This document shows positions 42,971-51,935 of a stretch of 64,000 nucleotides of DNA, one piece after another; positions within the stretch are counted from its first letter, which is position 1, and each line of letters opens with the position of its first letter. Location: assembly GCF_005280205.1 (NCBI RefSeq), contig NZ_SUND01000004.1, positions 186,001-250,000 of the forward strand, given 5' to 3'. Source of the DNA: Bacillus yapensis. Lineage in GTDB: Bacteria > Bacillota > Bacilli > Bacillales > Cytobacillaceae. The notes below the pieces were generated by a model. It was given only the letters and a program-made list of their open reading frames with translations. It made no database searches and was not told where the DNA came from. The translations under genes were made by a program, and so were the position numbers.

Positions 42971-43858
42971 ATGGAGTTTTTACCCTTTGGAGAATCTTTG
43001 AAAAATATACGAAAAAGAGCTGGTCTGAGTCAGAAAGAACTGGCTGCAGGAATATGTTCTCAAGCTCAAATCAGCAAGATCGAAAAGGATGATGAGATTC
43101 CATCTGCAATAATTCTTAATAAAATATCAAAGAAGCTCGGCGTCGACATGAATTACTTTTTTGATATACAACAATCGCACAAAATCGAGTATATCAATAG
43201 TGTTAAGAATGATGTTTATCAGTTAAAGAAAGAGAATGATTACTCTTCATTACACAAACTTATACAAAAAGTAAAACAGAATTCCCTCTTCCAATCAGGT
43301 GATGATTATAAATTTCTTATTTGGCATGAGGCTATTTGCATTCATTATGTTGAGAAAAACTCCTTAAAAGCGATGGAGTTACTAATAAAGGGATTGCAAT
43401 TGAATCCTTGGGAAAATGGAAAACTCAATACAGAAGTTGATATTCAAATCATAACTAGCCTTGCAGTCTTGCAAAAGGAATTAGGGATTAATGAAGAATC
43501 GGAAAGCAATTTCCATAAAGCCTTGGAGCTTTTAAAGCAGCTTCCAAAATTGACTGATCAGAACATCGAACTAAAAATACTTTTTGGATTAGCTCAGCTA
43601 TATACAGAAACAGAAAGATTTCAAGACTCCCTCCTACTCAGTAAAAAAGGAATAAAACTTTGCAATGAATTAGAAACCCTTTATCTTTTAGGTCATTTCC
43701 AATATCAGGTTGGGGAAAACCTTGCAAAGATGGGGAAGGAAACTGAAGCAAGACAGTCATTTAATAAGTCTTGCCTAATTTTTCAGCTTCAGGATAATCA
43801 GGAATATGTTAAATTGGTGAAAGAGAATGAACTAGAGTTGTTAGTAGCAGAAGATTAA
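42971..43858 (+). CDS. PlcR/NprR-like regulator (HTH plus TPR, RRNPP type)
   Basis: The 295-residue protein has an XRE helix-turn-helix (GESLKNIRKRAGLSQKELAAGICSQAQISKIE), the linker KKLGVDMNYFFDIQQ typical of PlcR-type proteins, and a C-terminal block of TPR-like helices (about 90-290). RRNPP regulators bind short secreted peptides with their TPR domain and act in quorum sensing. AAAGGAG supports the ATG. No obvious peptide gene was found beside it. It is immediately followed by a paralogue. Confidence 0.9.
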   Translation: MEFLPFGESLKNIRKRAGLSQKELAAGICSQAQISKIEKDDEIPSAIILNKISKKLGVDMNYFFDIQQSHKIEYINSVKNDVYQLKKENDYSSLHKLIQKVKQNSLFQSGDDYKFLIWHEAICIHYVEKNSLKAMELLIKGLQLNPWENGKLNTEVDIQIITSLAVLQKELGINEESESNFHKALELLKQLPKLTDQNIELKILFGLAQLYTETERFQDSLLLSKKGIKLCNELETLYLLGHFQYQVGENLAKMGKETEARQSFNKSCLIFQLQDNQEYVKLVKENELELLVAED

Positions 43859-43893
43859 ATGATGATCGAGTTACAAAGAGGTGTGTTTATTAA

Positions 43894-44772
43894 ATGTTTA
43901 ATATAGGTCAAGCTATCAAAGATCTACGACAAGCTGTAGGTTTAAGTCAAGAAGAATTAGCTTCTGGTATATGTAATCAAGCGCAAATTTCAAATCTAGA
44001 AAACAATAATGCAACCCCTTCTGCTATGCTGTTAAACCAGATTGCCACTAAATTGGGCGTAGATATGAATTACTTCTTCGAAATGCAAGAGTCGCATAAG
44101 ATTGAATATCTGCAAAATAGCAAAAAGTATATTCGAAAATCAATTCGAATTAGAGATTATGAAAATTTATATAACACTATACTTTCAGAAAAGAAACACC
44201 CCTACTATCAGGAAACTGAAAACTTACAGTTTCTTTTGTGGCATGAAGCGATTTGTATTCATTACGTAAAGAAAGAATCAACAAGAGCCCTAGAAATGCT
44301 AAATAAGGCACTTCAGATGACGAATAATAGGAAATACTATACTGAACAAGAGATAGAAATATTAATTAGTATTTCAATTATTGAAACTGAGACGAAATTG
44401 TACACTAAGTCAGAGGACGATTTCAAGAAAGCCTTAGACTCTTTTAAAAATACTCCACAAATAACAAATCCTTCGATCGAGTTAAGGATAATCTATGGTT
44501 TATCAAAACTACTAACAGATACAGGAAGATACCAGGAATCTTTGGATTACAGTTTAAAAGGAATTCGTCTCTGCAAACAATTAGAAACGCTTTATGTACT
44601 AGGTGAGCTACATTATCAATGTGGTTCCAATTATGCTAGAATGGGTGAAAAGGAAAAAGCAATTTCTGCTTTTGACAAAGCGATAAATATATTTGAATTA
44701 CAAAGTAATCATCTGTATGTACAGCTTGTAAAAAAATATCGAGCTGAATTATTAGGAATAGAAGAATCCTAA
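43894..44772 (+). CDS. PlcR/NprR-like regulator, tandem paralogue
   Basis: This 292-residue protein is collinear with the preceding one: HTH GQAIKDLRQAVGLSQEELASGICNQAQISNLE, TKLGVDMNYFFEMQESHKIEY and the shared FLLWHEAICIHYVKKES. The sequences have diverged through the TPR region, which suggests different ligands. It lies 35 bases downstream with AGAGGTG as ribosome binding site, probably co-transcribed, and a terminator follows. Confidence 0.9.
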   Translation: MFNIGQAIKDLRQAVGLSQEELASGICNQAQISNLENNNATPSAMLLNQIATKLGVDMNYFFEMQESHKIEYLQNSKKYIRKSIRIRDYENLYNTILSEKKHPYYQETENLQFLLWHEAICIHYVKKESTRALEMLNKALQMTNNRKYYTEQEIEILISISIIETETKLYTKSEDDFKKALDSFKNTPQITNPSIELRIIYGLSKLLTDTGRYQESLDYSLKGIRLCKQLETLYVLGELHYQCGSNYARMGEKEKAISAFDKAINIFELQSNHLYVQLVKKYRAELLGIEES

Positions 44773-44819
44773 TAAGACAAGATCAATAAATTATGATCCA
44801 TCCACCTAGGAAAGTTCAG

Positions 44820-44846
44820 GGAAAGTTCATTACTTTCCTTTTTTTA
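44820..44846 (+). terminator. Terminator of the regulator pair
   Basis: GGAAAGT and ACTTTCC arms around TCATT are followed by seven T residues. Confidence 0.88.
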
Positions 44847-44887
44847 GCTTCCACCAAAATACTTTCAGTTCAACTCGGCAGATTTCT

Positions 44888-45364
44888 TTATGACATTGTT
44901 CTCTTAACCATCGTCATGAACGTAGTTTCTCCCCTATCAAATTCCATCTCCTTTACAAACCCAAACTTTTCATATAAATGAATCGCTCTATTATTAAATT
45001 TTGCAACTGTTAAGCGAAATGGGACCTTCACAAAATTCTCTTTGATAAAACTTAGTATAAAAGAAAAAAATGTAGTTCCATATCCTTTTCCAGTTAAGGC
45101 CGGGTTCATTCCAATCCCTATATCGATAAAGTCCTCAATATATGCTCCAAAATGCACTCCAATCGGAACCTTTGCACAATCTCCAATACAAAAATACCCG
45201 ATTAGTTGATTGTTTTCGTCAACAACTACATAATACGAGTTTTCCAAGAGTTCCTTTAAACTTTGTGGATTTAATTCATTATTATAGAAATTGTATGGTG
45301 CCTCGTATTTCCAGTTTAATATTTCAATCGCAAACTCTTCGTTCATCGTTCTAATATCTAACAT
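44888..45364 (-). CDS. GNAT-family N-acetyltransferase
   Basis: The 158-residue protein follows the GNAT plan: TMNEEFAIEILNWKYEAPYNFYN, VVDENNQLIGYFCIGD, DIGIGMNPALTGKGYGTTFFSFIL (acetyl-CoA loop LTGKGYG) and NNRAIHLYEKFGFVKEMEF. The opening resembles the RimJ/RimL-type group used on proteins or small amines. Single-gene unit; substrate unknown. Confidence 0.88.
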   Translation of the reverse strand: MLDIRTMNEEFAIEILNWKYEAPYNFYNNELNPQSLKELLENSYYVVVDENNQLIGYFCIGDCAKVPIGVHFGAYIEDFIDIGIGMNPALTGKGYGTTFFSFILSFIKENFVKVPFRLTVAKFNNRAIHLYEKFGFVKEMEFDRGETTFMTMVKRTMS

Positions 45365-45430
45365 AAAAGGATCCTCTTCCCTAATTCTTTCGTTTTTCCA
45401 GCACAGCCCAACATTTCAATATCTGAAAAA

Positions 45431-45456
45431 CATAGCCCCCTATTAGACGAGCTATG
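45431..45456 (-). terminator. Probable terminator of the Bcr-type MFS gene
   Basis: CATAGC and GCTATG arms enclose a 14-base loop and are followed on the minus strand by five T residues, about 15 bases after the stop. Confidence 0.55.
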
Positions 45457-45471
45457 ATTTTCATCCAACTA

Positions 45472-46680
45472 TTATTTACCTCGTGCTAGCAACAAATAAC
45501 TAAGTATCGCACAAACCGTACTTACTGCCATCACCAAACCCATAGGCGTGGCCGTAAAACTTCCCCCAATGCCGACAATTGGAGTGGCAATTGCACCTAG
45601 CCCCATCTGCAATAAACCGATTAAAGCTGAAGCACTGCCTGCATTTCGTCCTTGTCGCTCCATTGCTAATGACGTGCTAGTTGGTGCAACAAGACCCACA
45701 CTTGTAATGACAACAAACAATGGCACAAGCACCCCGATTAAGCCTGCTTGCATCTGAATCATCAACAATAATGTTAAGCTACCACAAACAGCCGTAATTA
45801 AACCGATAACAAGAATTCGCTTTTCGCCAAAATGTACACTTAGCCTTGAACTTAGCTGGGACGCGAGCACAATTCCAATGCTATTGATTCCAAAAATGGC
45901 GCTGTATACCTGTGGGGACACGTTGTATATTTCTTGGAAAACAAACGACGAACCTGATATATAAGCAAACATTGCCGCAAAAACAAATCCTTGAGACAAG
46001 CACATGCCAATAAACACACGGTCTTTTATAATCCCTTGAAATGATGAAAAAGTGTCTTTTAATCCACCAGTCTTCCGACGTTCCTTTGGTAAGCTTTCTG
46101 GCAATTTAAAGATTACACCTAAAAGAAGACATAGCCCAATAACCGCAAGAACGACAAAGACTCCATTCCAAGGTGTGAAACGAAGTAATTGACCGCCGAA
46201 AACAGGTGCGACAATTGGTGCAACCCCGTTCACTAACATCAGTACCGCGAAGAATTTGGTCATCGCATTGCCGGAATAATAATCACGGACAATCGCACGA
46301 GAAATGACAAGACCCACTGATCCTGCGAGACCTTGAATCAAGCGCAATAAAATGAGTACGATAATCGAGCTCGTAAATGCGCATAAAATAGAGGATACTA
46401 TAAAAATAATCATTCCGATGATTAACGGACCACGACGTCCACGTGCATCGCTTATCGGTCCAGCAATTAGTTGTCCTAAAGCGAGTCCGATTAAGCAAAA
46501 CGTTAAGCTCAATTGCGTTAACGAAGTACTCGCTTGTAAATCTCCCGCTAGAGCTGGCAAGGCAGGAAGATACATATCCATCGCAAATGGAGCGAGTGCG
46601 GATAAAAATCCTAACACCAGTATCATGCCAATCTGTCTTTCCTTTTTCGCCGGCAATGTTTCTGCTAATTGATTTTCCAT
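45472..46680 (-). CDS. Bcr/CflA-type multidrug efflux MFS transporter
   Basis: This 402-residue protein has twelve membrane segments. The Bcr/CflA hallmark FAMDMYLPALPALAGDLQAS is at about residue 33, and GPISDARGRRGPLIIG is the MFS loop 2-3 motif. Family members export bicyclomycin, sulfonamides, chloramphenicol or Cys. The ATG is preceded by GGGGATTCTCG with a GGTTGGGG-like ribosome binding site. Single-gene unit. The drug specificity is unknown. Confidence 0.92.
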   Translation of the reverse strand: MENQLAETLPAKKERQIGMILVLGFLSALAPFAMDMYLPALPALAGDLQASTSLTQLSLTFCLIGLALGQLIAGPISDARGRRGPLIIGMIIFIVSSILCAFTSSIIVLILLRLIQGLAGSVGLVISRAIVRDYYSGNAMTKFFAVLMLVNGVAPIVAPVFGGQLLRFTPWNGVFVVLAVIGLCLLLGVIFKLPESLPKERRKTGGLKDTFSSFQGIIKDRVFIGMCLSQGFVFAAMFAYISGSSFVFQEIYNVSPQVYSAIFGINSIGIVLASQLSSRLSVHFGEKRILVIGLITAVCGSLTLLLMIQMQAGLIGVLVPLFVVITSVGLVAPTSTSLAMERQGRNAGSASALIGLLQMGLGAIATPIVGIGGSFTATPMGLVMAVSTVCAILSYLLLARGK

Positions 46681-46766
46681 CGAGAATCCCCAACCTTTTC
46701 CTATATATCTATTACTAGAGCCAAGTATAGCATGCTAGAACTTATAATTCTTCTAAAATGCAAAAA

Positions 46767-46803
46767 GGATAGACTAAGGAACCTAGCATTCCTCAGTCTA
46801 TCC
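46767..46803 (-). terminator. Terminator of the 711-aa TPR gene
   Basis: A long stem, GGATAGACTGAGGAA with TTCCTTAGTCTATCC, is followed on the minus strand by TTTTTG. Confidence 0.92.
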
Positions 46804-46808
46804 ATTTA

Positions 46809-48944
46809 TTATGCAGGATCAATTAATGTTGATGCATGACGAATATTGAGCCATTCCAATTGACGATGGCGAATTTGGAATAGAGTCACTGGATCATAGA
46901 ACTTCTCTGGGCTCGAGTTCAGCATATGAAGTTCTTTCTCGTTCCCTTCTTTTTCCTTTTTCAACTTCTCAACGGATACTTTTAACACATCCATCGGGCT
47001 ATCGAAGAACATACTAACATCTCGTTCAAGTGTGCGTTCGAATAGATCAAGCTGCTGTAAAAAGCGGTTAGCGATCCGTTCGGCAACTTCAGTAAAATCT
47101 TCGTTTTCAATTGCCTTCTGGTACTGGCTTACCAAGAAACCTTTATTTTGTGATAAACCTCCGAATAACTTGCCAGCACTTTTTAATAGAAATTGAGAAG
47201 GTGTAAAGCGTAGGAAAATATTCTCCTTTTCAAAAGCCGCATAGCTCGTCATCCGTTCCATATCTCGCTTCCAATCGTTCAACACTTGGAAATCACATTG
47301 CAATTTTAACATATCATCACCAAATAGCTGGTTTAAGCCATCTGACATTTCATCCATAAATCGTTTGCTTTCATTAAATTCTAGCTCAGCCTTTCTATAC
47401 CATTCCTTAAATTTCACCTTTAACAATGGCATGGCTGTTTCATTTAAATACAGCTGGATACGTTGATTCATTTCATGATTGATTTTTACATGAAGGTTTT
47501 TGAAATCACTGTCCTCATGAACCAACTCCGCACATCCCTGAAGAATTTCTGGAATTTTCGATTGAATCGTCTCTCTCATTTCATTCTTCCTGCTTTGGAA
47601 TGCCTTTGTAATGACATTGTTTTTTGTGAACTGCAAATCATCTAATTGATTCACTGCACCATTCAACTTCGAAAGGACTTCTTCATTCCAAGCGATCGAT
47701 TCACGAAGCTCGCCCTTTTGTTCCGCTTTCTTCGCTAAAAGGGTATCGAGTAAATTCTTAATCAGCACTAATAACTTTTCACTCTGCTTCATCTCTTGAA
47801 GGGATTGAAGGAAATCCTTCACATCATTTTGTCCTTCTATGAAGAGTGGTTCTCCTTCCCACTCTAGCTTCACAGGTTCATTTTCTCCCCATTTTAAAAT
47901 ATCCGTCAGAAGCTGTAATCCGTCTTCAACCGTATCATTTGAATGGGATTCACGACTAATCGAGTACTCTGCTTTTTCCACCATTGTCTGTTCAAGTGCT
48001 TCAGGGAAATGGTCATTCCATGCTAGAATTGCAGCTGAAACAAGGGTAGCATTGGAAAACTCAGCGATTTTTGTCCAATTGTGTAAAAGCCCAGGGATTA
48101 AAGGTTTGATTTCATGAATGTAGTACTTCCCGTTTATTAAGCTAAAGAACACTTCATTAAAGAGGTTATTCGTTTCGTACCATTGCTCTTCGTCAAGCAA
48201 TTCCATTTCCTTAAATAGATGATTAAAACTATTCACCCATTCTAAATATTGCTTATCGTTTACATAGTGCTTCCATAATGAGAACAGCAACTGTCCAAAC
48301 TGTGGATGGCTAATGACTTTTACCGTCAATAAAGGTTCCTCAAAGAATTCAGGCGTAAACTTTTCTGCATATCCTTGATCAATGTAAGATTTTAAGACCG
48401 AAAACCATTGCATCGAATCCTGTCTTTTGCCTTCGCTTACAGCAAGCTCAACCGCACTCTTCCAGTCTTCATTCTCTTCATAGAACGTGCGTGCTAGAGC
48501 TGTCACAGATGGATAATCCGGATTAATGGTCACAACCTTTTTAATCGTGCTGTCTGCTTTTTCCAGAGTACCTAGCTTAACGTAAAGAGAAAATAACTGT
48601 AGACCGATTTCTGTATTTAGGATGACCGAGTCTGTCACAATTGATGTATAAATCGACTCGGCATTTGGATAAAGACCTAGTTCCACATAAGCATCCGCCA
48701 TATTCTTTTTTGCCCATGGCTCAAACTCATTTTTAATATTTTCCCATTTATAGATGGCTGCTTCATAGTCCTTAAAGCGATAATAAAGCTCGCCTTGCGC
48801 AAAACGTATGTACGATAAATCGTAGACCTCCTGCTTTTGTTCCTCGAAAAAAAGTTCCCCTAGTACTTCTACCGGATTGTTTCCATTATGTTCAATTAAA
48901 TTTTCAAAGTATTGTTTATTGATTAATTGTTCTTCCAAACTCAT
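46809..48944 (-). CDS. Large TPR protein with helical C-terminal domain
   Basis: The 711-residue protein is all helical and soluble. Residues 35-190 contain tetratricopeptide repeats (FAQGELYYRFKDYEAAIYKWENI, AYVELGLYPNAESIYTSIV, LYVKLGTLEKADSTIKKVVTINPDYP). From about 385 to 690, long amphipathic helices (LPLLKVKFKEWYRKAELEFNESKRFMDEM) look like a dynamin-stalk-type bundle, but no GTPase domain is present. AAGGGG supports the start. No function can be assigned; a partner GTPase elsewhere is possible. Confidence 0.7.
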   Translation of the reverse strand: MSLEEQLINKQYFENLIEHNGNNPVEVLGELFFEEQKQEVYDLSYIRFAQGELYYRFKDYEAAIYKWENIKNEFEPWAKKNMADAYVELGLYPNAESIYTSIVTDSVILNTEIGLQLFSLYVKLGTLEKADSTIKKVVTINPDYPSVTALARTFYEENEDWKSAVELAVSEGKRQDSMQWFSVLKSYIDQGYAEKFTPEFFEEPLLTVKVISHPQFGQLLFSLWKHYVNDKQYLEWVNSFNHLFKEMELLDEEQWYETNNLFNEVFFSLINGKYYIHEIKPLIPGLLHNWTKIAEFSNATLVSAAILAWNDHFPEALEQTMVEKAEYSISRESHSNDTVEDGLQLLTDILKWGENEPVKLEWEGEPLFIEGQNDVKDFLQSLQEMKQSEKLLVLIKNLLDTLLAKKAEQKGELRESIAWNEEVLSKLNGAVNQLDDLQFTKNNVITKAFQSRKNEMRETIQSKIPEILQGCAELVHEDSDFKNLHVKINHEMNQRIQLYLNETAMPLLKVKFKEWYRKAELEFNESKRFMDEMSDGLNQLFGDDMLKLQCDFQVLNDWKRDMERMTSYAAFEKENIFLRFTPSQFLLKSAGKLFGGLSQNKGFLVSQYQKAIENEDFTEVAERIANRFLQQLDLFERTLERDVSMFFDSPMDVLKVSVEKLKKEKEGNEKELHMLNSSPEKFYDPVTLFQIRHRQLEWLNIRHASTLIDPA

Positions 48945-49310
48945 CTTTATTGCCCCTTTGGGAATTGATTTTCATTATTCCTTACTCTATCACGATAAAT
49001 TAACTAAGGACTATATGAGAAAAGTACCATTCTCTTACTCCCTCAAGCTTCGTGTATTTTTAACTTCTAGGTCCTTATTGCCACTGTACTTGGGTTGCAT
49101 CGAGAATCTGCATTGGATCAGCTGGCACTTTCTCCCTCTTTTCGTCAAAAACTGGATGGATTATGAAGAAATTTAGGGTATTTTGTCATATTCCGATCGA
49201 ACCTGCAATCTTTTATATCAATTTAAAAAGAAATGTAACCTTTCTGTTCTTAAAAAAGGATGATAAACCATGTTAGGGTTATTACAGACAAAACAAGGAG
49301 GTAGCACACC
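48945..49310. other. Divergent intergenic region
   Basis: It must hold the promoters of the TPR gene and the SleB-like gene. A 99-codon frame crossing its left part is antisense to the TPR gene and has no ribosome binding site. I see no strong hairpin or clear promoter consensus here. Confidence 0.5.
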
Positions 49311-49847
49311 ATGAAAAACATCTATAAGAAAAAAATAGCTGCAGCATGTGTGGCTACTTTAGCTTTTTTAGGTTTGCAAAGTAGCATTGTATTTGCTGAA
49401 GAAAAAGTTGAAGATAAAATTGAAATTCCGGAAAAACCAATAAATCATGAAATTATAAAAGAAAATGTAGAAGAAAAGATTTCAGATAAAGAGAAGGAAT
49501 TACTTTCTCGCTTAGTCGAAGCGGAAGCAAAAGGTGAATCATATGAAGGAAAGGTTGCCGTAGCTGAAGTCGTGCTAAACCGTGTAGAGTCACCAGAATT
49601 CCCAGATACAGTGAAGGAAGTCGTGTACGAAACAACTGGTGATGCCTATGCATTCTCACCTGTTCAAAATGGTGAAATTAACAAACCTGCATCTGAAGAA
49701 ACTAAAGAAGCGGTTGATGACGCAGTCGCTAGCCCTGATAATTTAAACAATGCCATCTACTTCTATAATCCAGACATCGCCACTGATAATTGGATTCGTT
49801 CACGTAAAGTGATTAAGAAGATTGATAATCATGCATTTGCGATTTAG
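49311..49847 (+). CDS. Secreted SleB/CwlJ-type cell wall hydrolase
   Basis: The 178-residue protein has a signal peptide (cleavage probably after VFA near residue 29), an acidic linker (about 30-62) and a Hydrolase_2 domain. The catalytic Glu is expected in LLSRLVEAEAKGESYEGKVAVAEVVLNRV at about 66-94; the C-terminal half has YAFSPVQNGEINKPA and NNAIYFYNP. SleB-family enzymes cut glycan strands of cortex or vegetative wall; this short form without a binding domain resembles vegetative YkvT-like proteins. GGAGG nine bases before the ATG. Confidence 0.88.
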   Translation: MKNIYKKKIAAACVATLAFLGLQSSIVFAEEKVEDKIEIPEKPINHEIIKENVEEKISDKEKELLSRLVEAEAKGESYEGKVAVAEVVLNRVESPEFPDTVKEVVYETTGDAYAFSPVQNGEINKPASEETKEAVDDAVASPDNLNNAIYFYNPDIATDNWIRSRKVIKKIDNHAFAI

Positions 49848-49857
49848 ATAATATGTT

Positions 49858-49886
49858 AAAAGGACCTCATTTTTGGGGTCCTTTTT
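49858..49886 (+). terminator. Terminator of the SleB-like gene
   Basis: AAAAGGACCTC pairs with GGGGTCCTTTT, followed by T residues. Confidence 0.88.
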
Positions 49887-49972
49887 ATGCTCTCTGAAAT
49901 TATCTTTTCACGTTGTGTTCCAGTTGGAATTTTGATTTTCTTTCAGCTGAAGTTATTAAGATGAACACCCGT

Positions 49973-50734
49973 CTATTCGTTCATCTTCTTAGCCTTAATA
50001 ATCATCGTAGTTGGAAATCTTCGTGCTTTATATAAGGAATAATAACGATCAGATACTTCCTCTTTGATGGAATCAAAGTAAGTTGAAACATCACTTTCTA
50101 TAACACATTCGATCGTAAATCCAGCTTTTATCAATTCATTGATATAAGTACTCATTTTTCTTTTTGGGATGGTGACGGGAGCCTTTTCTCCTTTAAATCT
50201 TGCGTAGGTTATACTTCCTTCATCTTGATACGAACCATCCAGATAGATTTGACCGTCTTGACTTTTCAAGTGGACATAAAGCGGGTGATCCCAACTCAAG
50301 ATGAAATTTCCTCCTGGCTTTAAATAGGAATGGATGAGTTCAAAGGTTAATTTCAAATCGGTTGTCCATCCAATTGCATAAATAGAATACACTGTGTCGA
50401 AGTATATTTTCGGTAAACCAATATCCTGTTCCATTGGTGCACAATACAATTGGGCAGCGAAGTCTTTTAATGTTACTTTTGCCTGTTCAATCTGAGTCTC
50501 TGACAGATCAACACCCCATAATTCGCTTGCACCCTTTTCAGCCATATACAATAACGAATGGCCGCTTCCACATCCAATATCAAGTACCTTCTGATTTATC
50601 GTTTGGCCAAACAGATTGAGTTCTTCTTCTGATTGAGTAAAGGGACCATAACTGGGCAATGCATCTATCCCATTAAAGTGATGAGCTACTTTATCCCAAC
50701 TGTCCTTATTTTGCTTTAAAATATCAGCTGTCAT
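49973..50734 (-). CDS. Class I SAM-dependent methyltransferase
   Basis: The 253-residue enzyme has motif I VLDIGCGSGHSLLYMAEKG (about residue 49), an acidic motif II ELWGVDLSETQIEQA and motif post-II in TVYSIYAIGWTTDL. The start at 50734 has AAGGTGG ten bases upstream; a longer frame to 50797 lacks support. The methyl acceptor is unknown; the type is common among ubiquinone/small-molecule methyltransferases. Confidence 0.88.
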   Translation of the reverse strand: MTADILKQNKDSWDKVAHHFNGIDALPSYGPFTQSEEELNLFGQTINQKVLDIGCGSGHSLLYMAEKGASELWGVDLSETQIEQAKVTLKDFAAQLYCAPMEQDIGLPKIYFDTVYSIYAIGWTTDLKLTFELIHSYLKPGGNFILSWDHPLYVHLKSQDGQIYLDGSYQDEGSITYARFKGEKAPVTIPKRKMSTYINELIKAGFTIECVIESDVSTYFDSIKEEVSDRYYSLYKARRFPTTMIIKAKKMNE

Positions 50735-50818
50735 TTTACTGATTCCACCTTGTAAGAGATATATAGTGTTTCTACATTTATAATCAAATCCCTGCAACTA
50801 TCTTTTAAGAACAAAAAA

Positions 50819-50838
50819 ACTCGTCAAATTTGACGAGT
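50819..50838 (-). terminator. Terminator of the coiled-coil gene
   Basis: A perfect 20-base palindrome (ACTCGTCAAATTTGACGAGT) is followed on the minus strand by seven T residues, 15 bases past the stop at 50853. Confidence 0.9.
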
Positions 50839-50852
50839 AGTATAGGTACCTA

Positions 50853-51245
50853 TTAATCCACATGCTTCACATAAATCGCCTGCGAAGTACTCACCGATTT
50901 GCATTCAGCCAGCTCTTCTTCTTTTAGAATGCCTAAATGAATCGCGGATTTAATTTTCTTTTCATCTGGACTTTTTTGAATGAGGTCATTTAGATGAAGT
51001 TCTTCTAGCCTTTTTACAGTCGTTTCGGTATCATACTTTTCCGTCGTTCGGATCTGCCGTTGCAATTTGTAATCCTTTAATACTACTTCGCCTTTAACTC
51101 TCTTCCCAACGGTTTCATCAAAAAATTCGTTAAACGTTTTCTTCAATTCATCTAATTCTGTGTCAATATCCTTCTTCTTCCTACTCAACTCAACATAATG
51201 GGCGAGCATTTCTCTTGTTAACAAGATTTCTTTTTTCAAGCGCAT
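50853..51245 (-). CDS. Hypothetical coiled-coil protein, 130 aa
   Basis: A charged protein with a predicted coiled coil over residues 15-45 (LSRKKKDIDTELDELKKTFNEFF), then a beta segment (VGKRVKGEVVLKDYKLQRQIRTTEKYDTE) and short C-terminal helices. This layout resembles small phage-like or nuclease-accessory proteins, but no family is recognised. AGGGGAGA-like sequence precedes the ATG. Single-gene unit with its own terminator. Confidence 0.65.
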   Translation of the reverse strand: MRLKKEILLTREMLAHYVELSRKKKDIDTELDELKKTFNEFFDETVGKRVKGEVVLKDYKLQRQIRTTEKYDTETTVKRLEELHLNDLIQKSPDEKKIKSAIHLGILKEEELAECKSVSTSQAIYVKHVD

Positions 51246-51560
51246 CTCCCCTTCCCATTTTGATCATATTAGAAAATGGAGGGGGATATTCACAACCAGA
51301 TCAAAAAAAGGACGGCCATCTTAATTTAAGTAGTTCCAATAACGTGGAGAAAATTTAAAATCTCAGTCCAAATAACAAATGTTTTCGTAGCATAAATAAC
51401 AAGTAAATTAACAATACAATTAACACACAACAAAAAGCTTGTGATTTCCCAAGCTTTTTGTTATAAATATGATGTTTTTATTCAATTAAAGCTCACCTTT
51501 AGTTTAGTAATTACATATAAAATGGTTTGATATTAAAGAAATAAAATAAGTTCATTTTGA
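51246..51560. other. Gene-free AT-rich region with a terminator
   Basis: No credible ORF. A bidirectional hairpin lies at 51429-51462, and the 10-mer AACAAGTAAA occurs just upstream of it, as it also does before the hairpin at 52083. Confidence 0.5.
51429..51462. terminator. Terminator-like hairpin
   Basis: Perfect 13-bp arms AACAAAAAGCTTG/CAAGCTTTTTGTT flank an 8-base loop, about 100 bases downstream of the minus-strand gene ending at 51561. Confidence 0.8.
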
Positions 51561-51935
51561 TTACTCTTTAGGTAGCCATCTATAATATAAAAATTCTCCA
51601 TTTTCCGTTTCAGCTAAAATTATCATTGGTCTTATTCCTTCTTTTGTAACTGTGTCATACAAAACGGTTCCTTTTGGTAATTTTGTTGCTGAAAAATTCC
51701 ACAACAGAAATGAAGATTTTGAAAGTCTTTTAATTGCCCCAATTCTTTTCACTTTCGGATACCTACTTTTTTCTTTTTCAAACCAATCAACTTCGGTTAT
51801 ATTAGAATAAATTCGCCCCTCATATTTGATAATATCTCTATCGTTATCTTTTTCCAGAAAACCACTACTAATAACCACAAATCCCCCCACAACAAAAATA
51901 AAAATTGAAAGTAAAACCATAATAATTTTCTTCAT
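51561..51935 (-). CDS. Membrane-anchored hypothetical protein, 124 aa
   Basis: An N-terminal hydrophobic segment (about 5-27) is followed by a ~95-residue extracellular domain with IKYEGRIYSNITEVDWFEKEKSRYPKVKRIGAIKR and WNFSATKLPKGTVLYDTVTKEGIRPMIILAE. The pattern YxxxxYxNxTxVxW...KxGxIKR resembles small Bacillus envelope proteins of unknown function. Start ATG with weak AATTGGGGG upstream. Single-gene unit. Confidence 0.7.
   Translation of the reverse strand: MKKIIMVLLSIFIFVVGGFVVISSGFLEKDNDRDIIKYEGRIYSNITEVDWFEKEKSRYPKVKRIGAIKRLSKSSFLLWNFSATKLPKGTVLYDTVTKEGIRPMIILAETENGEFLYYRWLPKE

Noticed and set aside
44793-44981. 62-codon ORF after the second PlcR-like gene
   Set aside because: It runs through the terminator hairpin and into the antisense of the GNAT gene; no ribosome binding site.
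46283-46693. 136-codon ORF overlapping the Bcr-type transporter
   Set aside because: Out-of-frame shadow of a clear twelve-TM transporter.
48877-49176. 99-codon plus-strand ORF between the TPR and SleB-like genes
   Set aside because: It starts inside the TPR gene on the opposite strand, lacks a ribosome binding site and resembles nothing.
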